DNA of 7,573 bases, from positions 1-7,573 of the forward strand of contig QHSM01000189.1 of assembly GCA_003221595.1 (NCBI GenBank), read 5' to 3'. The translations under genes were made by a program, and so were the position numbers. Source of the DNA: Candidatus Rokuibacteriota bacterium (GTDB lineage Bacteria > Methylomirabilota > Methylomirabilia > Rokubacteriales > CSP1-6). Positions 1-6,210 of this stretch are shown here, one piece after another; the stretch's first letter is position 1, and each line of letters starts with the position of its first letter. The notes beneath the pieces are model-generated. The model worked only from the letters and a program-made list of their open reading frames with translations, was not told where the DNA came from and searched no databases.

Positions 1-768
1 CTTGCCGTCGGGCGTGATGTGCAGATCGGCGGCCGACGGCTTGCCGGCGAAGCCGGGCGGCAGCGCGCTGATCGCCTGCTTCTGCTTCAGATCGCCGGTG
101 GCGGCGTTGTAGTCGAAGACGTATACCGTCCCGTCGAGCTCGCCGAGGACGTAGACGATTTTGCCGTTGGGGTGATAGACGAAGTGGCGCGGGCCGGACT
201 TGGGCTTCAGCTCGACGGCCGGCGAGCTCGTCGGCGTCAGCTTCCCGGTCGCGGCGTCGAACGTGAACTGGTTGACCCGATCGTTGCCGAGTGTCGGCAC
301 CAGCACGAAGCGGTTCGCGGCGTCGGGCAGGATCGAGTGCGCGTTCGGGTAGTTTTCCAGAACGAGCTGCGGTCGTCCCACCGCTCCCGGCGACAGGATC
401 GGGTTCACGGTGACGCGGTGACCCGGATAGGACGCGCCGAGGAGGAAGCGGCCCGTGCGGTCGGTGGAAATGTACGCCAGGCTGTCGGCGAGCAGACCGC
501 TGGCGACGTGCCTGAGCTTGCCGGTCGACTGATCGATGGCGAAGCCGGCCGCGACCTTCGGCTCGCCGCGCGTGCCCACGTAGAGGAAGCGGCGATCGGG
601 GCTCAGCGACATCGGCGTGGAGATCCCGGGCTTCTCGATGCCGGGGATCGGCACCTTCTCCACGACCGTCAGGTCGCCGTTGCTCCGATCGAGCTGGAGC
701 ACGTAGATCTCGTTGCTCTCGGCGTTGCCGACGTAGACGAAGGTGGCGGCGGCGGCCGGCGTCGCCAT
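1..768 (-). CDS. Lactonase-type seven-bladed beta-propeller protein, partial (C-terminus beyond the left edge)
   Basis: The frame read leftward from the ATG at 768 gives 256 residues and stays open to the window edge. It shows blade-like repeats typical of the YVTN/Pgl lactonase-like family (PF10282, COG2706): FVYVGNAESNEI near residue 10, then LSPDRRFLYVGTRGEP, TDRTGRFLLGASY and HPNGKIVYVLGELDGT. Family members are cytoplasmic 6-phosphogluconolactonases or exported propellers of unknown substrate. A GCAGGAG site at 774-780 lies 5 nt before the ATG. However, the residues encoded just upstream in the same frame (RRL followed by VVVVAGALMATPAAAA) look like a signal peptide with an Ala-X-Ala cleavage site, and the ATG falls inside it. 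The native protein is therefore probably exported and its true start is missing or altered. The only other in-frame start is a GTG at 783. The gene lies directly downstream of the BNR propeller gene. The fold is clear; the enzymatic role is unknown. Confidence 0.8.
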   Translation of the reverse strand, partial: MATPAAAATFVYVGNAESNEIYVLQLDRSNGDLTVVEKVPIPGIEKPGISTPMSLSPDRRFLYVGTRGEPKVAAGFAIDQSTGKLRHVASGLLADSLAYISTDRTGRFLLGASYPGHRVTVNPILSPGAVGRPQLVLENYPNAHSILPDAANRFVLVPTLGNDRVNQFTFDAATGKLTPTSSPAVELKPKSGPRHFVYHPNGKIVYVLGELDGTVYVFDYNAATGDLKQKQAISALPPGFAGKPSAADLHITPDGK

Positions 769-796
769 CAGCGCTCCTGCCACGACGACGACGAGA

Positions 797-1756
797 CGCC
801 GGCAGCCAGGCCGCGCTGCGGATCTCGCCGAACTCGCGGGCGATCTTGCGCCAGGACTCGCCGGCGTCCTCGCTGACGTAGACCTCGCCGAACAAGGTGA
901 ACGCGACGATCCGCGCCGGGTCGGCCGGATGCGTGGCCAGGCCCCACAGGGTGGCGTTGGGGCGGCCGGGCAGCGGGAGGCTCCGCCAGGTCTGGCCGCC
1001 GTCGTCGGAGCGGAGCACGCCGCCCGTCTCTCCGGTCGTGGTCTCGCCGCACCCGGCGAAGAGCACGCGGGGCTCGTCGGGCTTCACGGCGATGCCGCGG
1101 GCGTAGGGCAGGGGCCACCGCGATTTCACGCCGATCGGCGTCCACGTCTCGCCCCGATCGTCGCTCCAGAACAGCTCGCCGTTCGTGCTCACGTACGCGC
1201 GCGGCGGGTTGCTGCGCGCGAGCGCCATGTCGTGAACGTCGGGATCGTGAAGCCCGCGCACCACCTTCGTCCAGGTGTCGCCACCGTCGAGACTGCGGAA
1301 GACGCCGTCGATCTCGACACCGGCCCACACGATGCGCCGGTCGTCCGGATCGACGAGCACGCGCGTGACGAACGCCTGTCCGATGGAGCATTCGGTGGCG
1401 GCCGGGACGTCGAGCCGCTTCCAGGACCACCCGCCGTCGCGTGAGCGATAGACGCCGGTCGGCCGGGTTCCCGCGAAGACCGTCTTCGGATCGGCCGGAT
1501 CGACGGCCAGCGTCCAGACGGTGGGAAGGTCGCCGGCGGCGCCGACGCGTTCCCAGGACCCGCCGCCGTCGTGCGTCGCGAACACGCCGGTGTCTCCGGC
1601 GGCCATGAGCCCGCGGGGCTCGCCCGGGAGCGCCGCCAGCGCCTGGATCCGGCTGTTCAGCGGAAAGGGCTTGCGATGACGGACCCACGACTTGCCCGCG
1701 TCCGGGCTGTGCCACACGCCCCAGCCTGCCGTCCCGAGATTGATGTGGTAGTCCAT
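797..1756 (-). CDS. BNR/Asp-box (sialidase- or YCF48-like) beta-propeller protein, no in-frame stop codon
   Basis: The frame from the ATG at 1756 encodes about 320 residues with seven Asp-box motifs (S/T-x-D-x-G-x-S/T-W). They are SPDAGKSW (17-24), THDGGGSW (61-68), SRDGGWSW (105-112), SLDGGDTW (155-162), SDDRGETW (198-205), SDDGGQTW (250-257) and SEDAGESW (295-302). Spacing of about 40-50 residues indicates a six- or seven-bladed propeller. Such proteins are often annotated as exo-alpha-sialidase or WD40/YVTN/BNR-like, but I see no sialidase Arg triad or FRIP motif, so enzymatic activity is doubtful. The product starts MDYHINLGTAGWG with no signal peptide; another in-frame ATG lies at 1807. 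Propeller-like sequence ends at FGEIRSAAWLPA (position 797), where related proteins would be expected to stop. Here no stop follows, and the frame remains open through the entire lactonase gene to position 1. I end the feature where propeller sequence ends. The family is confident and the 3' end is not. Confidence 0.72.
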
Positions 1757-1871
1757 GGTGCGACCACCACTACACGAAGCGGGCGGCGTCGGCAATGCTC
1801 TTGCCATGACGATGTCGAGCAGGCGCTTGACCTCGGCCGCGCCGCCGGGCGATCCTACCGGCCTCGATCCT

Positions 1872-1912
1872 GACTTCTGGTCCGTTGACGTAGACTTCGG
1901 GTCCGTTGACGT
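1872..1912. repeat. Two tandem copies of a 21-bp unit just upstream of the metallo-hydrolase gene
   Basis: Positions 1872-1891 and 1893-1912 are 20-bp direct repeats differing at one base (T at 1878, G at 1899) and offset by exactly 21 bp. Each copy ends in GGTCCGTTGACGT. The second copy ends one base before the AAGGAGG ribosome-binding site. The 21-bp period, about two helical turns, would place two protein-binding sites on the same face of DNA. A chance microduplication explains it equally well. Confidence 0.7.
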
Positions 1913-1913
1913 G

Positions 1914-1920
1914 AAGGAGG
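1914..1920 (+). promoter_or_regulatory. Ribosome-binding site AAGGAGG that sets the start of the metallo-hydrolase gene
   Basis: A perfect AAGGAGG lies 8 nt before the ATG at 1929. The frame is open back to 1755, so this site, together with the signal peptide that follows it, fixes the start at 1929. Confidence 0.85.
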
Positions 1921-1928
1921 AGCAATCG

Positions 1929-2822
1929 ATGCCAAGACTGTCCCGCGCCATCATCGGCGGAGTCCTCGCCGCGGTGTGCCTCGGCGTGGCGGCGTACGCC
2001 CAGCAGCCGTCGCCGCCGCCGTTCGCGACCACCAAGGTCGACGGCACCGACAACGTCTACATCTTCCGCTACGGCAACCATCAGTCGATGTTCGTGGTCA
2101 CCGCGGCCGGGGTGATCGCGACCGACCCGATCGGCTACGGCCGCCCGCAGGCGGTGGTGACCTACGTCGACGAGATCAAGAAGGTCTCCGGCCAGCCGAT
2201 CAAGTACCTGATCTACAGCCACCACCACTTCGATCACATCGCGGGCGGCAAGCCGTTCAAGGACGCCGGCGCCACGATCGTCGCGCACAAGCGCGCGGCA
2301 GAGCGTCTGGCCGTCCTCAAGGATCCGCACACGGTGCTGCCCGACGAGACAATGGACGGCAGCCGCACGATCACGCTTGGCGACACGACGCTCGAGCTCA
2401 CGTACCTCGGCCTCAACCATTCGGACAGCACGCTCGTCATGCGGCTGCCGAAGCAGAAGGTCCTGTTCGCGGTCGACTTCATTCCGGTTGGCGCGGTGCC
2501 CGGGCGCGGCATGATCGACTTCTATCCGCTCGAGGCGGAAGACTCGATGAAGAAGGTGCTGGCGATGGACTGGGACAAGCTGATTCCCGGTCATCCCGGC
2601 GCGCCCAACGGCCGGCTCGGCACCAAGCAGGACGTGCAGGATCAGCTCACGTTCCTGCAGGACGCGTCGGCGGCGGTGAAGGCCGAGGCGCAGGCCGGCA
2701 AGTGCTGGGACCCGGTCGAGAAGGATCTCAAGCTGCCCAAGTACGAGAACTGGGCCGGCTATGCCCAGAACCTGCCGTTCGTCCTGAGACGCTACTGCGC
2801 CCTCTGGGGCCGCGGCACCTGA
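1929..2822 (+). CDS. Exported metallo-beta-lactamase-fold metal-dependent hydrolase
   Basis: A 297-residue protein. Residues 1-24 form a Sec signal peptide: basic MPRLSR, a hydrophobic core, then cleavage at AYA|QQ. Cys17 lacks a proper lipobox, so a soluble periplasmic or secreted protein is more likely than a lipoprotein. The mature part carries the MBL metal site: HHHFDH with His98, His100, Asp102 and His103 as the HxHxDH motif, His164 in LNHSDST, Asp183 in FAVDFIP and His222 in IPGHPG. All expected ligands for a binuclear zinc (or iron) centre are present. The superfamily includes beta-lactamases, lactonases, glyoxalase II and quinoprotein-associated hydrolases, and nothing here singles out one substrate. 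It is the first gene of an apparent operon, 32 nt before the luciferase-like gene. An antibiotic-resistance role should not be assumed. Confidence 0.9.
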   Translation: MPRLSRAIIGGVLAAVCLGVAAYAQQPSPPPFATTKVDGTDNVYIFRYGNHQSMFVVTAAGVIATDPIGYGRPQAVVTYVDEIKKVSGQPIKYLIYSHHHFDHIAGGKPFKDAGATIVAHKRAAERLAVLKDPHTVLPDETMDGSRTITLGDTTLELTYLGLNHSDSTLVMRLPKQKVLFAVDFIPVGAVPGRGMIDFYPLEAEDSMKKVLAMDWDKLIPGHPGAPNGRLGTKQDVQDQLTFLQDASAAVKAEAQAGKCWDPVEKDLKLPKYENWAGYAQNLPFVLRRYCALWGRGT

Positions 2823-2840
2823 GCCGGCTCAGCCATCGCC

Positions 2841-2846
2841 AGGAGG
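2841..2846 (+). promoter_or_regulatory. Ribosome-binding site AGGAGG of the luciferase-like gene
   Basis: AGGAGG lies 8 nt before the ATG at 2855. The frame is open far upstream (to about 1976), but that stretch is an out-of-frame shadow of the metallo-hydrolase gene. This site fixes the true start at 2855. Confidence 0.85.
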
Positions 2847-2854
2847 AATTGCGC

Positions 2855-3895
2855 ATGAAGCTCGGGCTGAGCATCGGCTACTCGGGAGCGGAGCTGAAGC
2901 TACCGGTGGAGAAGGTGCTGCTCGCGGAGCGCCTCGGCTTCGATTCGGTGTGGACCGCCGAGGCCTACGGCTCGGACGCGATCACGCCGCTCGCCTACCT
3001 GGCCGCCCTGACGAAGCGGATCCGTCTCGGCACCGGCATCATGCAGCTGGCGGCGCGCCCGCCGGCGTCGGCCGCGATGGCCGCGGGCACGGTCGACGCG
3101 CTCGCGGGAGGCGGCCGCGTCATCGCCGGGCTCGGCGTCTCGGGCCCGCAGATCGTCGAGGGCTGGTACGGCCAGCCCTGGGGCAAGCCGTACTGGCGCA
3201 TTCGCGACTACGTGGCGATCATGCGGAAAGTCTTCGAGCGCAAGGACCCGGTGGCGCACGCCGGGCGCGAGATCTCGCTTCCTTATACGGGGCCCGGCGC
3301 GCTGGGGGTCGGCAAGCCGCTCACGTCCATCCTCCACATGAACCCACGGCTGCCGATCTGGCTCGGCACCGGCACCGAGTCGAACGTGAAGCTGACGGCC
3401 GAGATCGCCGACGGGTGGCTGCCGCTCGGCTTCGTGCCGCGGCTGATGCCGATGCTGCGGCCCTGGCTCGAGGAAGGCTTCCGGCGCGCCGGCGGCGGCA
3501 AGGGCTTCGCGGACTTCGAGATCCAGCCGCGGGCCGAGGTCGCGATCACCGACGACGTGCGCGGGGCACTGGCGCGCATGAAGCCGCGCGTGGCGCTCTA
3601 CGTCGGCGGCATGGGCCACCGCGACAAGAATTTTCACAAGGAGATGATGATCCGCCGCGGCTTCGGCGACGCGGCGCAGCGGATCCAGGAACTGTTCCTC
3701 GCCAAGCGGAAGGATGAGGCGGTCACGGCGGTGCCCGACGAGTTCTGCGACGAGATGACGCTGGTGGGGCCGATTGCGCGCATCCGCGAGCGCTATCGCG
3801 CCTGGGCCGATTCCGGCATCACCGGATTGACGATCAGCACCGAGCAACCCGAGGCGATGGAGCTGATGGCCGGTCTCGCAGGCTCGCGGCGATGA
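2855..3895 (+). CDS. LLM-class (luciferase-like) flavin/F420-dependent oxidoreductase
   Basis: A 346-residue protein of the bacterial luciferase-like TIM-barrel family (PF00296). The N-terminus MKLGLSIGYSG, the segment AERLGFDSVWTAEAYGSDA near residues 25-42, and RIRLGTGIMQLAARPP near 55-70 are typical of the cofactor-binding barrel. GLGVSGPQIVEGWYGQPWG (about 93-111) resembles the Rv3520c-type F420-dependent subgroup. LPIWLGTGTESNVKLTAEIADGW follows the large insertion, and the C-terminal SGITGLTIST is also typical. F420 rather than FMN is suggested by subgroup resemblance; the sequence alone cannot settle it. These enzymes perform hydride transfer or monooxygenation on diverse organic compounds. 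The TGA overlaps the next gene's ATG (ATGA at 3892-3895), implying translational coupling with the dioxygenase and a possible shared pathway. The cytoplasm is the likely location, as no signal peptide is seen. Confidence 0.92.
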   Translation: MKLGLSIGYSGAELKLPVEKVLLAERLGFDSVWTAEAYGSDAITPLAYLAALTKRIRLGTGIMQLAARPPASAAMAAGTVDALAGGGRVIAGLGVSGPQIVEGWYGQPWGKPYWRIRDYVAIMRKVFERKDPVAHAGREISLPYTGPGALGVGKPLTSILHMNPRLPIWLGTGTESNVKLTAEIADGWLPLGFVPRLMPMLRPWLEEGFRRAGGGKGFADFEIQPRAEVAITDDVRGALARMKPRVALYVGGMGHRDKNFHKEMMIRRGFGDAAQRIQELFLAKRKDEAVTAVPDEFCDEMTLVGPIARIRERYRAWADSGITGLTISTEQPEAMELMAGLAGSRR

Positions 3896-5109
3896 GCCTT
3901 TCCATCCGCCAGATCCATCCGGTCTTCGTGGGCGGGGTATCCGGAATCGACCTCTCGAAGCCGCTCGCGCCCGACGAGGTGAGCGCCATCGAGGCGGGGA
4001 TGGACCGCTACGCCGTGCTCGTCTTCCACGACCAGAAGATCACCGACGAGCAGCAGATGGCGTTCAGCCGCCACTTCGGCAATCTCGAGGACGCCCGCGG
4101 GGGCAACATCACCAAGTCCGAGGACAAGCGCCTCCAGGTCGGCATGAACGACGTCTCGAACCTGGGACGCGACGGCCAGCCGCTGTCGCGCGAATCGCGT
4201 GTGCGGCTGTTCAATCTCGGGAACATGCTGTGGCACTCCGACAGCTCGTTCCGGGCCATTCCGGCCAAGTACTCGCTGCTGTCGGCGCGCGTGGTGAATC
4301 CGGTCGGCGGCAACACCGAGTTCGCCGACATGCGGGCGGGCTACGACACACTCGATCCGGTCACGAAGGCGCTGGTCGAAGACCTCGTGTGCGAGCATTC
4401 GCTCATGTACTCGCGCGGCTCGCTCGGCATGCTCGACTACTCGGACGAGGAACGCGCGATGTTCCGGCCGGTGCGCCAGCGGCTCGTGCGCACGCATCCG
4501 GTGAGCGGGCGCAAGTCGCTCTACCTCTCGTCCCACGCCGGCGCCATCGTGGGGATGCCGACGCCCGAGGCGCGCATCCTGCTCCGCGACCTGAACGAGC
4601 ACGCCACCCAGCCGAAGTTCGTGTACGTCCACACCTGGCGTCCCTGGGATCTCGTCGTGTGGGACAACCGCCAGGTGATGCACCGCGTGCGCCGCTACGA
4701 CGAGGGCCAGCCGCGCGACATGCGGCGCACGACGGTCGCCGGCGACGCGCCGACCACGGCTCAGGTTAGTTCAGCAGACGCACGCGCCACGGCGCCGGCC
4801 AGTCGACGACCGTCAGCGAGGTGTTCTCCCAGCGCTCGGGTACCTGGTCGCCGTCGGCGAGAATCAGGAGCCGGGCCGCAAGCGACCGGCACACCAGACC
4901 GTGCGTCACGACCGCCAGGTTGCCGTTCGTGGCCGCCGCCAGCTGCTGAATCCGGGCCCAGGCCTGATCGACGCGCGCGTGGAACACCGGCCAGCTTTCG
5001 CCGTTCGGCGGCGCGTAGTCAGGGTCGAACATGTCGAAACCGAGCTCCGAATAGGGTCTGCCGCGGAGATCACCGAAATTCCGCTCCCGCAGCAGCGGTT
5101 CGATGGTGA
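3892..5109 (+). CDS. TfdA/TauD-family Fe(II)/2-oxoglutarate-dependent dioxygenase with anomalous C-terminal extension
   Basis: Residues 1-291 are a full TfdA-like dioxygenase (PF02668). It has FVGGVSGIDLSKPL at the N-terminus, the iron ligands His115 and Asp117 in WHSDSSF and His264 in VMHRVRRY, Thr142 in GGNTEFADM, and Arg275 exactly 11 residues after His264. Thr142 and Arg275 match the TauD positions that bind 2-oxoglutarate. The family couples 2OG decarboxylation to hydroxylation of substrates such as taurine, alkylsulfonates or aryloxyacetates, often cleaving them. The substrate here is not predictable. TfdA itself is about 287 residues, so the native end should be near position 4764 (GDAPTTAQ). 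Instead the frame continues another 114 residues to a TAG at 5107-5109. That tail is Arg/Ser/Pro-rich and exactly antisense to the histidine phosphatase gene. A TAG in another frame at 4767-4769 suggests a small indel may have removed the stop. The ATG overlaps the preceding gene's TGA. Confidence 0.85.
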   Translation: MSLSIRQIHPVFVGGVSGIDLSKPLAPDEVSAIEAGMDRYAVLVFHDQKITDEQQMAFSRHFGNLEDARGGNITKSEDKRLQVGMNDVSNLGRDGQPLSRESRVRLFNLGNMLWHSDSSFRAIPAKYSLLSARVVNPVGGNTEFADMRAGYDTLDPVTKALVEDLVCEHSLMYSRGSLGMLDYSDEERAMFRPVRQRLVRTHPVSGRKSLYLSSHAGAIVGMPTPEARILLRDLNEHATQPKFVYVHTWRPWDLVVWDNRQVMHRVRRYDEGQPRDMRRTTVAGDAPTTAQVSSADARATAPASRRPSARCSPSARVPGRRRRESGAGPQATGTPDRASRPPGCRSWPPPAAESGPRPDRRARGTPASFRRSAARSQGRTCRNRAPNRVCRGDHRNSAPAAAVRW

Positions 5110-5323
5110 GAGGAGCGCCGGTCGTCTGCCGGAGGTGCTCGGCCGTCGTCAGAGCCCTGGCGTAGTCGCTCGAAACGATCCGCCTGACGCCTTCCGCCGC
5201 GAGGCGGCGCGCCAGCCGCTCGGCCTGCATGACACCACGCGGCGAGAGCGGAATGTCCGGGCGCTGGACGATGCGGAGGGCGTTGCCCTCCGTCTCGCCG
5301 TGACGGATCAGGAAGAGGGCCAC
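4766..5323 (-). CDS. Histidine phosphatase family protein (phosphoglycerate mutase-like)
   Basis: A 185-residue protein from a GTG at 5323. It begins with the family signature FLIRHGETEGN, where Arg7 and His8 are the phosphate-binding Arg and the phosphorylated His. SSDYARALTTAEHL follows (second phosphate-pocket Arg), then the acidic segment LLRERNFGDLRG and the second catalytic His141 in AVVTHGL. NTSLTVVDW is the usual C-terminal strand. Length and motifs fit the branch-1 broad-specificity phosphatases (GpmB/CobC/PhoE-like), which dephosphorylate small phosphorylated metabolites. The substrate is unknown. The frame is open upstream to 5644, but that part lies out of frame inside the amidohydrolase gene. 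The GTG sits 2 nt after that gene's TAG with only a weak GGGG site, so translational coupling is likely. It is the last gene of the minus operon, ending (TAA) against the dioxygenase gene. Confidence 0.9.
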   Translation of the reverse strand: MALFLIRHGETEGNALRIVQRPDIPLSPRGVMQAERLARRLAAEGVRRIVSSDYARALTTAEHLRQTTGAPLTIEPLLRERNFGDLRGRPYSELGFDMFDPDYAPPNGESWPVFHARVDQAWARIQQLAAATNGNLAVVTHGLVCRSLAARLLILADGDQVPERWENTSLTVVDWPAPWRVRLLN

Positions 5324-5325
5324 CG

Positions 5326-6180
5326 CTAGGCCCCGTGTACCGTCGCGAGCACCGCGGGCAGGTCCGCCAGCACCTCCCGGAGACACGTGCGGACCCGCGC
5401 GATGTTGGCGTCCGCCTTCTCCGGCACCTCCCCGCGCGACACCCGCGCGATGAACTCCTCGCGGCTGGTCGTCATGAGCAGCGATGCGTTGATCTCCAGC
5501 TGCAGCGCGTGGACGCGCCGAGTCCCGGGCTGGCCGTACGTGGTCACGATGTTGCCGCCGGCGTAGCCGCTGACGTTCGCGTGCACCTCGAAGCCGTGGC
5601 GGGTGAAGATCGCGGCCACCGTCGCCGCGATCTGCGGCGCGCACGTCGTCTCGTGGCGCGTGCCGATGATCACCTGGTGGTCCTTCATGCGGCGCGGGCT
5701 GCCGGTGTGGCCGTCGAGGAGCAGCGCGTAGCCGTACGCCTGGTGCAGCTCGCCGAGCAAGGTCTCCAGCGTCGAGTAGTAGGGATCGTAGAGTGCCCGC
5801 AGCCGCGACTCGAGGTCGGTGAGCCCGAGCGGGTGCCGGAAGATGGGCACCTCGCGCATGGTGTGCGTGCGCACCACGCCGCGCCGCGAGCGCACCTCGC
5901 CGTCGTGGTGCTCGAAGTCGTCGCGCCGCCGGTTGACGTCGACGAAGATGCGCGAGAACGGCGTCGCGAGAATGGTCGCGCCGTGGGCGTCGAGGTCGCC
6001 GTAGAGATCGCCCACGAACGTGTCGGCGAAACCGTAGGCGAAGGTCTCGAACCAGGGCTCGGAGTAGTCGTCGCGGGTGATGTGGGGCAAGGGCTCGGTG
6101 CCGTAGTGCGGCACGCTCACGAGGACCGGCGTACGCGTCGTCGGCGCCGGGCGCCGGACGATCGGGAATGCGCGGTCCAT
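5326..6180 (-). CDS. N-formylglutamate amidohydrolase family protein
   Basis: A 284-residue protein from the ATG at 6180, of the FGase family (PF05013, COG3741). Family motifs appear in order: SVPHYG (His25), FVDVNRRRDDF (Asp81-Val-Asn-Arg), LLLDGHTGSP (Asp156, His158), YAGGNIVTTYGQPG (206-219) and LQLEINASLL (Glu229). These correspond to the zinc-binding and catalytic positions of this carboxypeptidase-like fold. The best-known member, HutG, hydrolyses N-formyl-L-glutamate in histidine degradation. No other hut gene is visible here, so a different N-acyl or N-formyl amino acid substrate is equally possible. No signal peptide is seen. It lies 30 nt downstream of the FAH-family gene and 2 nt before the phosphatase gene. 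Its own Shine-Dalgarno site is weak (GTGAG), consistent with operon translation. The family is confident and the substrate is not. Confidence 0.88.
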   Translation of the reverse strand: MDRAFPIVRRPAPTTRTPVLVSVPHYGTEPLPHITRDDYSEPWFETFAYGFADTFVGDLYGDLDAHGATILATPFSRIFVDVNRRRDDFEHHDGEVRSRRGVVRTHTMREVPIFRHPLGLTDLESRLRALYDPYYSTLETLLGELHQAYGYALLLDGHTGSPRRMKDHQVIIGTRHETTCAPQIAATVAAIFTRHGFEVHANVSGYAGGNIVTTYGQPGTRRVHALQLEINASLLMTTSREEFIARVSRGEVPEKADANIARVRTCLREVLADLPAVLATVHGA

Positions 6181-6210
6181 CAGCTCACGACCGGCATTCG
6201 CGCGATCGGT

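Larger units (their letters stand above)
1757..1928. promoter_or_regulatory. Divergent intergenic region expected to carry promoters for both flanking operons
   Basis: This 172-bp stretch separates the leftward BNR gene from the rightward metallo-hydrolase gene, so promoters for both should lie here. I could not identify a convincing sigma-70 pair. TTGACC at 1827-1832 resembles a -35 box but has no good -10 at 16-18 bp, and the TTGACG elements lie inside the duplicated 21-bp unit. It also holds a short minus-strand stretch with coding-like composition (1770-1860), which may be a gene remnant. Promoter function is inferred from position alone. Confidence 0.4.

Noticed and set aside
19..1444. 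Plus-strand open frames opposite the two propeller genes
   Set aside because: They are shadows of the minus-strand genes, with no motif, start context or plausible composition.
768..1715. A 315-codon minus-strand open frame ending in TGA next to the lactonase ATG
   Set aside because: Its translation is Arg-rich and domain-free, whereas the adjacent frame gives seven Asp boxes. Only its last few codons could matter, if an indel shifts the BNR gene into this frame.
1827..1857. TTGACC with GATCCT as a sigma-70 promoter
   Set aside because: The -10 candidate matches only about three of six consensus bases, so the pair is not distinguishable from chance in this sequence.
1929..2822. The metallo-hydrolase as an antibiotic-resistance beta-lactamase
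   Set aside because: The HxHxDH site only proves the superfamily fold. The sequence around the other ligands and the catabolic neighbours do not point to a class B beta-lactamase.
2900..4683. Long minus-strand open frames opposite the luciferase-like and dioxygenase genes
   Set aside because: They are His/Arg/Ala-rich antisense shadows of well-supported plus-strand genes.
4740..4790. A bidirectional terminator between the convergent operons
   Set aside because: The coding ends abut, and I found no stable hairpin followed by a T-run on either strand.
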